Shown piece by piece: positions 24,349 to 33,108 of a stretch of 64,000 bases of DNA. The stretch lies in contig NZ_BBIV01000023.1 of the NCBI RefSeq assembly GCF_000730665.1, positions 1 to 64,000 of the forward strand, read 5' to 3'. Position numbers and translations under genes: made by a program. The notes under the pieces were generated by a model. It was not told the origin of the DNA, made no database searches, and saw only the letters and a program-made list of their open reading frames with translations. Numbering within the stretch: the first letter of the stretch is position 1; every line of letters begins with the position of its first letter. Source of the stretch: Pseudomonas plecoglossicida NBRC 103162 = DSM 15088. Its GTDB lineage: Bacteria > Pseudomonadota > Gammaproteobacteria > Pseudomonadales > Pseudomonadaceae.

Positions 24349-26043
24349 ATGCACAGTTACGACTTCGCTTTGCTGTTGGCATTCTTCGCCATCGTGCTGC
24401 TGCCGGCACCTTGGCTGGGGCGGTTCTACTACAAGGTCATGGAAGGCCAGCGCACCTGGCTGACGCCACTGCTCGGCCCCGTCGAACGAGGCTGCTACCG
24501 GCTCGCAGGGGTCAAGGCTGAGCAGGAGCAGAACTGGAAGCAATACGCCCTGGCGCTGCTGGCCTTCAACCTGGCCGGCTTCCTGTTGCTGTTCGCCATC
24601 CTGCTGTTGCAAGGCTACTTGCCACTGAACCCGCAGCACCTGCCAGGCCAGGAATGGTCGCTGGCCTTCAACACGGCGGTGAGCTTCGTCACCAACACCA
24701 ACTGGCAGGCCTACAGCGGCGAGGCCTCGGTCAGCTACCTGAGCCAGATGCTGGGCATGACCGTGCAGAACTTCGTCAGCGCCGCCACCGGCCTGGCCGT
24801 GCTGGTCGCCCTGTGCCGCGGCATCGCCCGTCGCTCGACCACCAGCCTGGGCAACTTCTGGGTCGACATGACCCGCGCCACCCTCTACGGCCTGTTGCCG
24901 CTGTGCCTGGTGCTGGCACTGCTGCTGGTATGGCAGGGCGTGCCGCAAACCTTCGCCGACTACGCCCATGCCGTGACCCTGCAAGGCGCCGACCAGAGCA
25001 TCCCGCTCGGCCCGGCCGCAAGCCAGATCGCCATCAAGCAGCTGGGCACCAACGGCGGCGGCTTCTTCGGCGTCAACTCGGCGCATCCGTTCGAAAACCC
25101 CACGGCTTGGAGCAACCTGTTCGAGGTGGCCTCGATCATCCTGATCCCGGTGGCGCTGGTGTTCACCTTCGGGCATTACGTCAAGGACCTGCGCCAGAGC
25201 CGGGCGATCCTGGCCTGCATGCTCAGCCTGTTCCTCATCGGCGGCGCCACCGCGCTGTGGTCGGAGTACCAGCCGAACCCGGCGCTGGAAAGCGCCCAGG
25301 TGCAGCAAGGCGCGCCCATGGAGGGCAAGGAAAGCCGCTTCGGCACGACCGGCTCGGTGCTGTGGACGGTGACCACCACCGCCGCCTCCAATGGCTCGGT
25401 CAACGCCATGCACGACAGCCTCAACCCGCTGACCGGCATGGTGGCGATGGTCAACATGATGGTCGGCGAGGTGATCTTCGGCGGCGTCGGCGCGGGGCTC
25501 TACGGCATGCTGCTGTTCGTGCTCATCGCGGTGTTCCTGGCCGGCTTGATGATCGGCCGGACCCCGGAATACCTGGGCAAGAAGTTGCAGGCGCGGGAAG
25601 TTCAGCTGCTGGTGGCCACCTTGCTGGTGATGCCGGTCGGCGTACTGGTGCTCGGCGCCATCGCCGCCAGCCTGCCGGGCCCGGCAGGCGCGGTCAGCAA
25701 CCCGGGCGCCCACGGCTTCAGCCAACTGCTGTACGCCTACACCTCAGGCACCGCCAACAACGGTTCGGCATTCGCCGGATTCGGCGCCAACACGGTGTTC
25801 CACAACCTGATGATCGGCCTGGCCATGCTGATTGGCCGCTTCGGCTACATCCTGCCGATCCTGGCCTTGGCCGGCAGCCTGGCGGCGAAGAAAAGCGCGC
25901 CCCAAGGGCTGAACAGCTTCCCCACCCACGGCCCGCTGTTCACCGGTCTGCTGCTGGTGACCATCCTGCTGGTCGGTGGCCTGACCTTCCTGCCGACCCT
26001 GGCCCTGGGGCCAATCGCCGAACACCTGAGCCTGGGTTTCTGA
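24349..26043 (+). CDS. kdpA: K+-transporting ATPase subunit A
   Basis: The 564-residue channel-like subunit that selects and binds K+. It is a superfamily-of-K+-transporter protein with four pore-loop repeats; visible filter regions include TNTNWQAYSGE, GTNGGGFFGVNSAHPFENP and TTTAASNGSVN plus a fourth near TANNGSAFAGF. About ten membrane segments. Second gene of the kdpFABCDE operon, 10 bp before kdpB. Confidence 0.98.
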   Translation: MHSYDFALLLAFFAIVLLPAPWLGRFYYKVMEGQRTWLTPLLGPVERGCYRLAGVKAEQEQNWKQYALALLAFNLAGFLLLFAILLLQGYLPLNPQHLPGQEWSLAFNTAVSFVTNTNWQAYSGEASVSYLSQMLGMTVQNFVSAATGLAVLVALCRGIARRSTTSLGNFWVDMTRATLYGLLPLCLVLALLLVWQGVPQTFADYAHAVTLQGADQSIPLGPAASQIAIKQLGTNGGGFFGVNSAHPFENPTAWSNLFEVASIILIPVALVFTFGHYVKDLRQSRAILACMLSLFLIGGATALWSEYQPNPALESAQVQQGAPMEGKESRFGTTGSVLWTVTTTAASNGSVNAMHDSLNPLTGMVAMVNMMVGEVIFGGVGAGLYGMLLFVLIAVFLAGLMIGRTPEYLGKKLQAREVQLLVATLLVMPVGVLVLGAIAASLPGPAGAVSNPGAHGFSQLLYAYTSGTANNGSAFAGFGANTVFHNLMIGLAMLIGRFGYILPILALAGSLAAKKSAPQGLNSFPTHGPLFTGLLLVTILLVGGLTFLPTLALGPIAEHLSLGF

Positions 26044-26053
26044 GGAACCGACC

Positions 26054-28108
26054 ATGAACATGCCCATTCCTGAAGTGAACGCCCCGCACAGCGCCAAGGA
26101 CCAGACGCGCTTCGCCGCGCTCTGGCGCCCGGCGCTGGTACAGGCCTTCGTCAAGCTCGACCCGCGCCAGCTCAAGCGCTCGCCGGTGATGCTGGTGGTG
26201 GCCCTGACCGCCGTGCTGACCACCGTGCTGTGCTTTGCCCCCGGCAGTGGCGTGGGCACCGGCGTGGCGGCGCAGATCGCGTTGTGGCTGTGGTTCACCG
26301 TGCTGTTCGCCAACTTTGCCGAAGCCCTGGCAGAAGGCCGTGGCAAGGCCCGCGCCGACAGCCTCAAGGCCGGTAGCCAGGGGCTGACCGCGCAACGCCG
26401 GCGGGGTGATGGTTCGTTCGAGACCGTCGCCGCCACCCAGCTGCGCAAGGACGATGTGGTACGGGTGGTGTCGGGCGAGATGATCCCCGCCGACGGCGAA
26501 GTGCTCGAAGGCATCGCCGCGGTCAACGAGTCGGCCATTACCGGTGAGTCGGCGCCGGTGATTCGCGAATCCGGTGGTGATCGCTCGGCGGTGACCGGCA
26601 ATACCCGCCTGGTCTCCGACTGGCTGTTGATTCGCGTCACCAGCAACCCGGGCGAGTCGACCCTGGACCGCATGATCGCCCTGGTCGAAGGTGCCAAACG
26701 GCAGAAGACGCCCAACGAAATCGCCCTCGACATCCTGCTGATCGGCCTGACCCTGATCTTCCTCATCGTGGTGGTGACCCTGCAGCCGTTCGCCCGCTTC
26801 GCGGGCGGCAGCCTGCCGTTGATCTTCCTTGCCGCGCTGCTGGTGACGCTGATCCCGACCACCATCGGCGGGCTGCTCTCGGCCATCGGTATCGCCGGCA
26901 TGGACCGGCTGGTGCGCCTGAACGTGATCGCGCGCTCCGGTCGTGCGGTGGAGGCGGCCGGTGACGTGCATACCTTGATGCTCGACAAGACCGGCACCAT
27001 CACCTTCGGCAACCGCCGCTGCAGTGCGCTGCATGCGGCTAGCGGCGTCACCGCCAAGGAGCTGGGCGAGGGCGCGTTGCTCGCATCGCTGGCCGATGAC
27101 ACGGCCGAAGGTAAGTCGATCGTCGAGTACCTGCGCCAGTTGCACGACTTCATCGAACCCGCCGCCGAACAGTTCGAAGCCATCGCCTTCAGCGCCGAGA
27201 CCCGCCTTTCGGGCATCGACTTCCAGCAACACCGGTACCGCAAAGGGGCGGTCGATGCGGTGCTGGCTTTCGTTGGCATGCAGTGTCTGGAGATGCCAGT
27301 CGCGCTGGCCCGTGAGGTCGAGCGCATCGCTCAGAGCGGCGGCACGCCGCTGCTGGTGTGCGTCGACAAGCGCCTGCTCGGTGCGATCCACCTCAAGGAC
27401 GTGGTCAAGCCCGGCATCCGCGAACGCTTCGCCGAACTGCGCAAGCTGGGCATCCGCACGGTGATGGTGACCGGCGACAACCCGCTGACCGCCGCCGCCA
27501 TCGCCGCCGAAGCCGGCGTGGACGATGTGCTGGCCGAGGCCACCCCGGAAAAGAAACTGGCGCGCATTCGCCAGGAGCAGAACGACGGCCGCCTGGTCGC
27601 CATGTGCGGCGACGGTGCCAACGACGCGCCGGCGCTGGCCCAGGCCGACGTGGGCATGGCCATGAATGACGGTACCCAGGCCGCCCGCGAAGCCGCCAAC
27701 ATGGTCGATCTGGACAGCGACCCGACCAAACTGCTGGACGTGGTTCAGGTCGGCAAGGAGCTGCTGGTGACCCGCGGTGCGCTGACCACGTTTTCCATCG
27801 CCAACGACGTGGCCAAGTACTTCGCCATCCTGCCTGCGCTGTTCGCGGCCATCTACCCGCAGCTGGGCGTGCTCAATCTGATGCACCTGGCCAGCCCGCA
27901 GAGCGCGATCCTTTCGGCGATCGTGTTCAACGCGCTGATCATCATCGTGCTCATCCCCCTGGCCCTGCGCGGCGTGCGCGTGCAGGCCGCGAGTGCGGCG
28001 CACCTGCTGCGGCGCAACCTGCTGATCTACGGGCTGGGCGGCATCGTCGTGCCGTTTGCCGGGATCAAGCTGATCGACCTGCTGCTCAACGCCTTGCACC
28101 TGGTCTGA
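26054..28108 (+). CDS. kdpB: K+-transporting ATPase ATP-binding subunit B
   Basis: A 684-residue P-type ATPase. The phosphorylated Asp311 is in LDKTGTITFGN, the actuator motif is ITGESAPVIRESGG, and the hinge motif is MCGDGANDAPALAQAD. The TGES Ser is the residue whose phosphorylation shuts off KdpB in E. coli, so the same control is possible. It couples ATP hydrolysis to K+ passage through KdpA. Confidence 0.98.
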   Translation: MNMPIPEVNAPHSAKDQTRFAALWRPALVQAFVKLDPRQLKRSPVMLVVALTAVLTTVLCFAPGSGVGTGVAAQIALWLWFTVLFANFAEALAEGRGKARADSLKAGSQGLTAQRRRGDGSFETVAATQLRKDDVVRVVSGEMIPADGEVLEGIAAVNESAITGESAPVIRESGGDRSAVTGNTRLVSDWLLIRVTSNPGESTLDRMIALVEGAKRQKTPNEIALDILLIGLTLIFLIVVVTLQPFARFAGGSLPLIFLAALLVTLIPTTIGGLLSAIGIAGMDRLVRLNVIARSGRAVEAAGDVHTLMLDKTGTITFGNRRCSALHAASGVTAKELGEGALLASLADDTAEGKSIVEYLRQLHDFIEPAAEQFEAIAFSAETRLSGIDFQQHRYRKGAVDAVLAFVGMQCLEMPVALAREVERIAQSGGTPLLVCVDKRLLGAIHLKDVVKPGIRERFAELRKLGIRTVMVTGDNPLTAAAIAAEAGVDDVLAEATPEKKLARIRQEQNDGRLVAMCGDGANDAPALAQADVGMAMNDGTQAAREAANMVDLDSDPTKLLDVVQVGKELLVTRGALTTFSIANDVAKYFAILPALFAAIYPQLGVLNLMHLASPQSAILSAIVFNALIIIVLIPLALRGVRVQAASAAHLLRRNLLIYGLGGIVVPFAGIKLIDLLLNALHLV

Positions 28109-28118
28109 GGAGGCCACC

Positions 28119-28670
28119 ATGAACAACTATGTACGCCCGGCACTGAGCCTGATCCTGCTGATGACGGTGGTCACTGGCGCGCTGTATCCGCTGGCGGTGA
28201 CCGGTATTGCCCAGGTGGCGTTCCCGGAACAGGCCAATGGCAGCCTGGTGCGCGATGCCGCAGGCCAGGTACGTGGCTCGGCGCTGATCGCCCAGGATTT
28301 CCAGGGCGATGGCTGGTTCCAGTCGCGGCCTTCGGCGGGGGCGTATGCCACCGTGGCCAGCAGCGCCAGCAACCTGTCACCGAGCAATCCGGCCTTGGCC
28401 GAGCGCGTGGCCAGCGATGCGGCGAAGCTGTATCGGGCTGAACTGGGGCCGGTGCCGCAGGCCCTGCTGAGCACGTCTGGCAGTGGCCTGGACCCGCATT
28501 TGCCACCAGAGGCGGTGGCCTATCAGATCCCACGGGTGGCGGCGGCGCGACAGGTGCCTATCGAGAGGTTGCAAGCCTTGCTCGAAGAGGCCACCCTCCA
28601 GCCATTGATCGGGCCGCCTGTGGTGAATGTGCTGGCGTTGAACCAGGCGCTCGAGAAGACAGGACAGTGA
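28119..28670 (+). CDS. kdpC: K+-transporting ATPase subunit C
   Basis: A 183-residue subunit with one N-terminal membrane helix (LSLILLMTVVTGALYPLAVTG) and a periplasmic domain with the conserved GSALIAQDFQGDGWFQSRPSA-type stretch, SNLSPSNP and SGSGLDPHL. It completes the KdpFABC complex. The 124 bp to kdpD contain a REP pair rather than a tight junction. Confidence 0.97.
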   Translation: MNNYVRPALSLILLMTVVTGALYPLAVTGIAQVAFPEQANGSLVRDAAGQVRGSALIAQDFQGDGWFQSRPSAGAYATVASSASNLSPSNPALAERVASDAAKLYRAELGPVPQALLSTSGSGLDPHLPPEAVAYQIPRVAAARQVPIERLQALLEEATLQPLIGPPVVNVLALNQALEKTGQ

Positions 28671-28674
28671 CAAT

Positions 28675-28773
28675 GGGGCCGCGCTGCGGCCCATCGCCGG
28701 CAAGCCGGCTCCCACACAGGCAATGCAGATCCTTGTGGGAGCCGGCTTGCCGGCGATGGCCTGCGCAGCAGGC
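28675..28773. repeat. REP pair (BIME) between kdpC and kdpD
   Basis: GCCCATCGCCGGCAAGCCGGCTCCCACA followed by the inverted TGTGGGAGCCGGCTTGCCGGCGATGGCC, flanked by GGCCGCGCTGCGGCC-type hairpins. Able to form a long stem-loop in the mRNA between the structural and regulatory kdp genes. Confidence 0.9.
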
Positions 28774-28794
28774 CCAACCAACGAAGGATCAGAC

Positions 28795-31449
28795 ATGAGT
28801 AATGCAGCCCGCGCCGACGCGCTGTTGGCCAACCTCCCGCGCGAAGGGCGCGGCAGGCTCAAGGTCTTCCTCGGCGCCGCCCCCGGTGTCGGCAAGACCT
28901 TCGCCATGCTCCAGGCCGCCCACGCCCAGCAACGCCAGGGCGTGCAGGTGCTCGCCGGCGTCGTCGAAACCCACGGCCGCGCCGAAACCGAGGCCTTGCT
29001 CGGCGGCCTGCAACAACAGCCGCAACTGCGCAGCGAGTACCGTGGCGTCACCCTCGAGGAAATGGACCTCGACGGCCTGCTCAAGGCCGCGCCCACCCTG
29101 GCCCTGGTCGACGAGCTGGCCCACACCAACGCCCCCGGCAGCCGCCATGCCAAGCGCTGGCAGGACGTGCAGGAACTGCTTGCCGCCGGCATCGACGTGT
29201 ACACCACGGTCAACGTCCAGCACCTGGAAAGCCTCAACGACAAGGTCCGCGACATCACCGGCGTACAGGTCCGCGAAACCCTGCCGGACTGGGTGCTGCA
29301 GGAAGCCTTCGAGCTGGTGCTGATCGACCTGCCGCCGCGCGAACTGCTCGAACGTTTGCGCGAAGGCAAGGTGTATGTCCCCGAGCAGGCGCGTGCGGCC
29401 ATCGATGCGTACTTCTCGCAGACCAACCTCACCGCGCTGCGTGAACTGGCCATGCAGACTGCCGCGGCCCAGGTCGATGCGGACCTTGCCCATGGCTACC
29501 GTCAACGCGGCCAGGAGGCGCCCACCCTGCGCGGGCGCATGCTGGTCGGCGTCGACGGTGACGACCAGGCCGAGCGCCTGGTGCGCCATGCCAGCCGGGT
29601 AGCGCAGCGGCGTCATCTGCCCTGGAGCCTGGTCCACGTCGACAACGGCCGGCTGCGCGACGAAACCGCCCGCCACCGCTTGCAGGCCGCCCAGCAACTG
29701 GCCGAACGGCTTGGCGGCGAAGTGGTGCTGCTGCGCGCAGGGGAAGTGGCGCGCACGCTGATCCAGCATGCCGTCGAGCGTCGTGCCAGCCTGGTGTTGG
29801 TGGGGCAGTCCCGCGACCGGCTGCGCCGGCGCTTCTTCGGCGCAGGCGTGGCGGCGCGCCTGCTGCGTGAAAGTCATGGCCTGGAGGTCAACGTACTCGA
29901 TCGCGACGCACAGCCGGCCCCGACGAAGGCTGCTGTGCAACGGGTATGGGTGTGGCGCCATTACCTGTTGGCAGTGCTCGCCACCGTGCTGGCGGCGGGT
30001 TTGTCATGGGCGGTGTCGAGCGTGCTGGCATTGCCCAATATCTCCCTGGTGTTTCTCGCCGCCGTGCTGCTGGTCGCTGTGCGCAGCAGCCTGGGGCCGG
30101 CGCTTGCCTGCGCGGCCTTGTCGTTCCTGACTTACGATTTCCTGTTCATTCCACCGAACTTCTCCTTCAGCATCCAGCGCGAAGAAGATGTGTTGACGCT
30201 GGTGTTCTTCCTGCTGATGGCGGCCCTCACCGGCAACCTTGCCGCGCGTCAGCGTAGCCAGTTGCAGGCCTTGCGCGAAACCCAGGCGCAGACCAGCCAA
30301 CTGCTCGACCTGTCGCGCCGGCTGACCGTGGCCACCGACCGCCAGGCGGTATTCAACGCCGCAGGTCAGCACCTCAACGGCTGGCAGGACGTGCAAGTGT
30401 GCCTGCTCGAACGTAACGCCGAAGGCCTGCTGCAGCTGGCCAGCGGCGAAGCGCACGTGCTGGGCGACAGCGAGCGCGCTGCCGCCGAGTGGGCCTGGCA
30501 ACACGGCCAGGCCGCAGGGCATGGCAGCGATACCTTGCCCAATGGCCGCTGGTGGTGGTGGCCGCTGGCCGTCGACGACCAGCCCCTGGCCTTGCTCGGC
30601 GTGCGTCCGCGTTCCGGCGAGCCGCTCAGCGCCCAGCGCCGGCGCTTGCTCCAGGCACTCGGCCAGCCCCTGGCCCAGGCGCTGGCCCGCGCCCGCCTGG
30701 CCGAGCAGTTGGAGGCGGCGCGCCTGCACGGCGAAACCGAGCAGCTGCGCAGCGCCTTGCTGGCCTCGGTCTCCCACGACTTGCGCACCCCGTTGACGGC
30801 CATGCGCGGCAGCATCGACAGCCTGCTGGCGCTGGGCGAGGCGATCCCCGCCGAGGATCGCCGCGAATTGCTGGAAGGCACTCGCGATGAAGCCGAACGC
30901 CTCGACCGCTATATTCAGAACCTGCTGGACATGACCCGCCTTGGCCACGGCGGCTTGAAGCTCGCCCGCGACTGGGTCGCCCCGGCCGATATCGTCGGCA
31001 GCGCCCTCAACCGCCTGCGCCTGGTGCTGGCGCCGTTGCGCGTGCACACCGACGTCCCCGCCGAGCTGCCGCTGCTGTTCGTGCATGCCGCGCTGATCGA
31101 GCAGGCGCTGATCAATGTGCTGGAGAACGCTGCGCGTTTCTCGCCTGCTCAAGGTCGCCTGGAACTGCAGGTGTCGGTGCACGAGGAGCAGCTGCATTTC
31201 GCCGTCAGTGACCAGGGCCCGGGCATCCCGCTGCCAGAGCGCGAGAAAATCTTCGACATGTTCTACACCGCCGCTCGCGGCGACCGGGGCGGGCAGGGCA
31301 CCGGCCTGGGCCTGGCGATCTGCCAGGGCATGATCGGCGCCCACGGCGGACAGATACGGGTCGGCGAAGGCATCGATGGCCAGGGTACCTGCATCACTCT
31401 ATGCTTGCCGCTCCCTCAGCAACCCGAAGCCGAACACGAAGCCCCATGA
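28795..31449 (+). CDS. kdpD: Osmosensitive K+ channel histidine kinase KdpD
   Basis: An 884-residue sensor kinase. Domains in order: N-terminal KdpD domain with Walker A GAAPGVGKTF and DELAHTNAPGSRHAKRWQD; a universal-stress-like domain (about 245-370); four membrane helices (about 395-490); a GAF-like region; HisKA with His661 in ASVSHDLRTPLTAMRG; HATPase with NVLENAARFSP and GQGTGLGLAI. It senses low K+ and phosphorylates KdpE. The start MSNAARADALL at 28795 follows GAAGGATC; the upstream in-frame extension is REP sequence. Confidence 0.97.
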   Translation: MSNAARADALLANLPREGRGRLKVFLGAAPGVGKTFAMLQAAHAQQRQGVQVLAGVVETHGRAETEALLGGLQQQPQLRSEYRGVTLEEMDLDGLLKAAPTLALVDELAHTNAPGSRHAKRWQDVQELLAAGIDVYTTVNVQHLESLNDKVRDITGVQVRETLPDWVLQEAFELVLIDLPPRELLERLREGKVYVPEQARAAIDAYFSQTNLTALRELAMQTAAAQVDADLAHGYRQRGQEAPTLRGRMLVGVDGDDQAERLVRHASRVAQRRHLPWSLVHVDNGRLRDETARHRLQAAQQLAERLGGEVVLLRAGEVARTLIQHAVERRASLVLVGQSRDRLRRRFFGAGVAARLLRESHGLEVNVLDRDAQPAPTKAAVQRVWVWRHYLLAVLATVLAAGLSWAVSSVLALPNISLVFLAAVLLVAVRSSLGPALACAALSFLTYDFLFIPPNFSFSIQREEDVLTLVFFLLMAALTGNLAARQRSQLQALRETQAQTSQLLDLSRRLTVATDRQAVFNAAGQHLNGWQDVQVCLLERNAEGLLQLASGEAHVLGDSERAAAEWAWQHGQAAGHGSDTLPNGRWWWWPLAVDDQPLALLGVRPRSGEPLSAQRRRLLQALGQPLAQALARARLAEQLEAARLHGETEQLRSALLASVSHDLRTPLTAMRGSIDSLLALGEAIPAEDRRELLEGTRDEAERLDRYIQNLLDMTRLGHGGLKLARDWVAPADIVGSALNRLRLVLAPLRVHTDVPAELPLLFVHAALIEQALINVLENAARFSPAQGRLELQVSVHEEQLHFAVSDQGPGIPLPEREKIFDMFYTAARGDRGGQGTGLGLAICQGMIGAHGGQIRVGEGIDGQGTCITLCLPLPQQPEAEHEAP

Positions 31450-32141
31450 GCCAGTCCGCCACCCTCCTGGTCATCGACGACGAACCGCAGATCCGCAAGT
31501 TCCTGCGCATCAGCCTGACTTCCCAGGGCTACAAGGTGATCGAAGCCGCCACCGGCGGCGAAGGTCTGGCCCAGGCAGCATTGGCCAAGCCCGACCTGGT
31601 GGTGCTCGACCTCGGCCTGCCGGACATGGACGGCCAACAGGTGCTGCGTGAACTGCGTGAATGGAGTGCGGTGCCGGTGCTGGTGCTGTCGGTGCGGGCC
31701 AGTGAGGTGCAGAAGGTCGATGCGCTGGACGGCGGGGCCAACGACTACGTGACCAAGCCTTTCGGCATCCAGGAGTTTCTCGCCCGGGTACGTGCGCTGT
31801 TGCGCCAGGTGCCGCAATCCGGTGGGGGCGAAGTCTCGGCCAGCTTCGGGCCACTGACCGTGGACTTTGCCTTTCGCAAGGTGACCCTGGCGGGCGTGGA
31901 GGTGGCGCTTACGCGCAAGGAGTACGCGCTGCTGGCGCTGCTGGCCGGGCATCCGGGGCGGGTGATTACCCAGCAGCAGCTGCTCAAGGAGATCTGGGGG
32001 CCGTCCCATGTGGAGAACACCCACTATCTGCGCATCGTGGTGGGGCATTTGCGGCAGAAGCTTGGGGATGACCCTACTGCGCCGCGCTTCATCATTACCG
32101 AGGCAGGGGTTGGTTACAGGCTGGTGAGTCCGGCCAGCTAA
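31446..32141 (+). CDS. kdpE: Response regulator KdpE
   Basis: A 231-residue OmpR-family regulator. The receiver domain has DDE at 11-13, phospho-Asp55 in VLDLGLPDMDG and Lys in VTKPFG; the C-terminal winged helix has LTRKEYALLALLAGHPG and a recognition helix ending NTHYLRIVVGHLRQKL. It activates the kdpFABC promoter. It overlaps the kdpD stop by four bases (ATGA). The longer in-frame start at 31401 would lie deep inside kdpD and is not favoured. Confidence 0.97.
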   Translation: MSQSATLLVIDDEPQIRKFLRISLTSQGYKVIEAATGGEGLAQAALAKPDLVVLDLGLPDMDGQQVLRELREWSAVPVLVLSVRASEVQKVDALDGGANDYVTKPFGIQEFLARVRALLRQVPQSGGGEVSASFGPLTVDFAFRKVTLAGVEVALTRKEYALLALLAGHPGRVITQQQLLKEIWGPSHVENTHYLRIVVGHLRQKLGDDPTAPRFIITEAGVGYRLVSPAS

Positions 32142-32212
32142 TCGCTCCAGCTCCTGCGCTCTGAACGCGGGGCATTCCGCCCTCGAAAGTCCGAGTCGCA
32201 CAAGGCGTGCAC

Positions 32213-32509
32213 TCACTTCGACTCTTCATCGATGCCACTGGATACTCTGTGCGTCATCCCCAGCTCAGCATCATCCATCAGCGCCTTTGCCAGCGCGCTG
32301 AGGTAGTGCGAGGCCCAGATCAGTTGGGGGTTGTCGTCCATCAGGCCGGCGATGGTCATGTCGCGCACGTAGCCCATCAGCTCGGAGGCTTGTTCGCGGG
32401 CGTCCTGGCAGGGGATGCCGGGTTCGATGCGGAACAGGGGGTGGGTGTGGTTTTCGCCCTGGAAGAAGGTGGTTTTGCCTACGGTGAAATGGGTGTTGTC
32501 TGTGGTCAT
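32213..32509 (-). CDS. DUF3077 family protein
   Basis: A 98-residue cytosolic protein with the DUF3077 pattern: FRIEPGIPCQDAREQASELM and DDNPQLIWASHYLSALAKALMDDAE-like helices. Function unknown. Such proteins are common in Pseudomonas and often, as here, next to a DUF6124-type protein; the pair is transcribed away from the peptide transporter. Confidence 0.82.
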   Translation of the reverse strand: MTTDNTHFTVGKTTFFQGENHTHPLFRIEPGIPCQDAREQASELMGYVRDMTIAGLMDDNPQLIWASHYLSALAKALMDDAELGMTHRVSSGIDEESK

Positions 32510-32586
32510 TGCTCTATCTCCCTGATTTTTTTGCTGCCTGGGCTGGCCCTATCGCCGGCCAGGCCACACCACACATCACTGTTGGT

Positions 32587-32826
32587 CTAGTGCAGCGTCC
32601 TTGGCTCAGCCGGCATCTGCACCTGGATCAACATGGATTCCAGCATGACGCGCAGCGCCTCCATCTCATGCATCGACGCCATCATCAGAATCGAAGCAGG
32701 TGACTTGGGCTGCAACAGGAGTGCCTGGTGAATCACGGTCTGGGCGCAGAGGGCGTAGTCCGTGGCCTGGATGAGGGTGTCTTCGAGGGAGTGGTTGTGC
32801 GGTGGATCGGGGACAATTTTCAGCAT
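32587..32826 (-). CDS. DUF6124-like small protein
   Basis: A 79-residue protein: MLKIVPDPPHNHSLEDTLIQ at the start, then a helical part with ATDYALCAQTVIHQALLL and a Met-rich segment ILMMASMHEMEALRVMLESML. This matches the small DUF6124-type Pseudomonas proteins; no function is known. The ATG at 32826 begins the conserved part; longer in-frame starts extend into non-conserved sequence. It is 77 bp upstream of the DUF3077 gene. Confidence 0.7.
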   Translation of the reverse strand: MLKIVPDPPHNHSLEDTLIQATDYALCAQTVIHQALLLQPKSPASILMMASMHEMEALRVMLESMLIQVQMPAEPRTLH

Positions 32827-32956
32827 GGGTAGTATCCGTTTTTGGGGCGACCACCAAACTGCTGTCAAACAGGAGGGTGGCAGCTGTGCATAGGTTGACA
32901 GACCGGCGGATACCAGAACCGGCGCACGCGAACGTGCCCCATGCACAGCCGCCATA

Positions 32957-33025
32957 AACGACACGGCCGTGCAAAGTATCTCGTTACGGCCTGTCAAAGC
33001 CGTGTCGTTGATATGCAACGACACG
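32957..33025. repeat. Inverted and direct copies of AACGACACG
   Basis: AACGACACGGC at 32957-32967 is exactly complemented at 32999-33009, and a third copy AACGACACG lies at 33017-33025. The cluster is in the ~280-bp gap upstream of the DUF6124/DUF3077 genes and past the end of the ABC operon. It could be an operator cluster or part of a terminator-like structure. Confidence 0.6.
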
Positions 33026-33108
33026 CCGAGACTAGTGCGCTGCCAACGCGACCGCAACGGTAAAAAGGCGGTAGGAGTATCTTTGGGAAATGTCCTACAA
33101 GATAGAGC

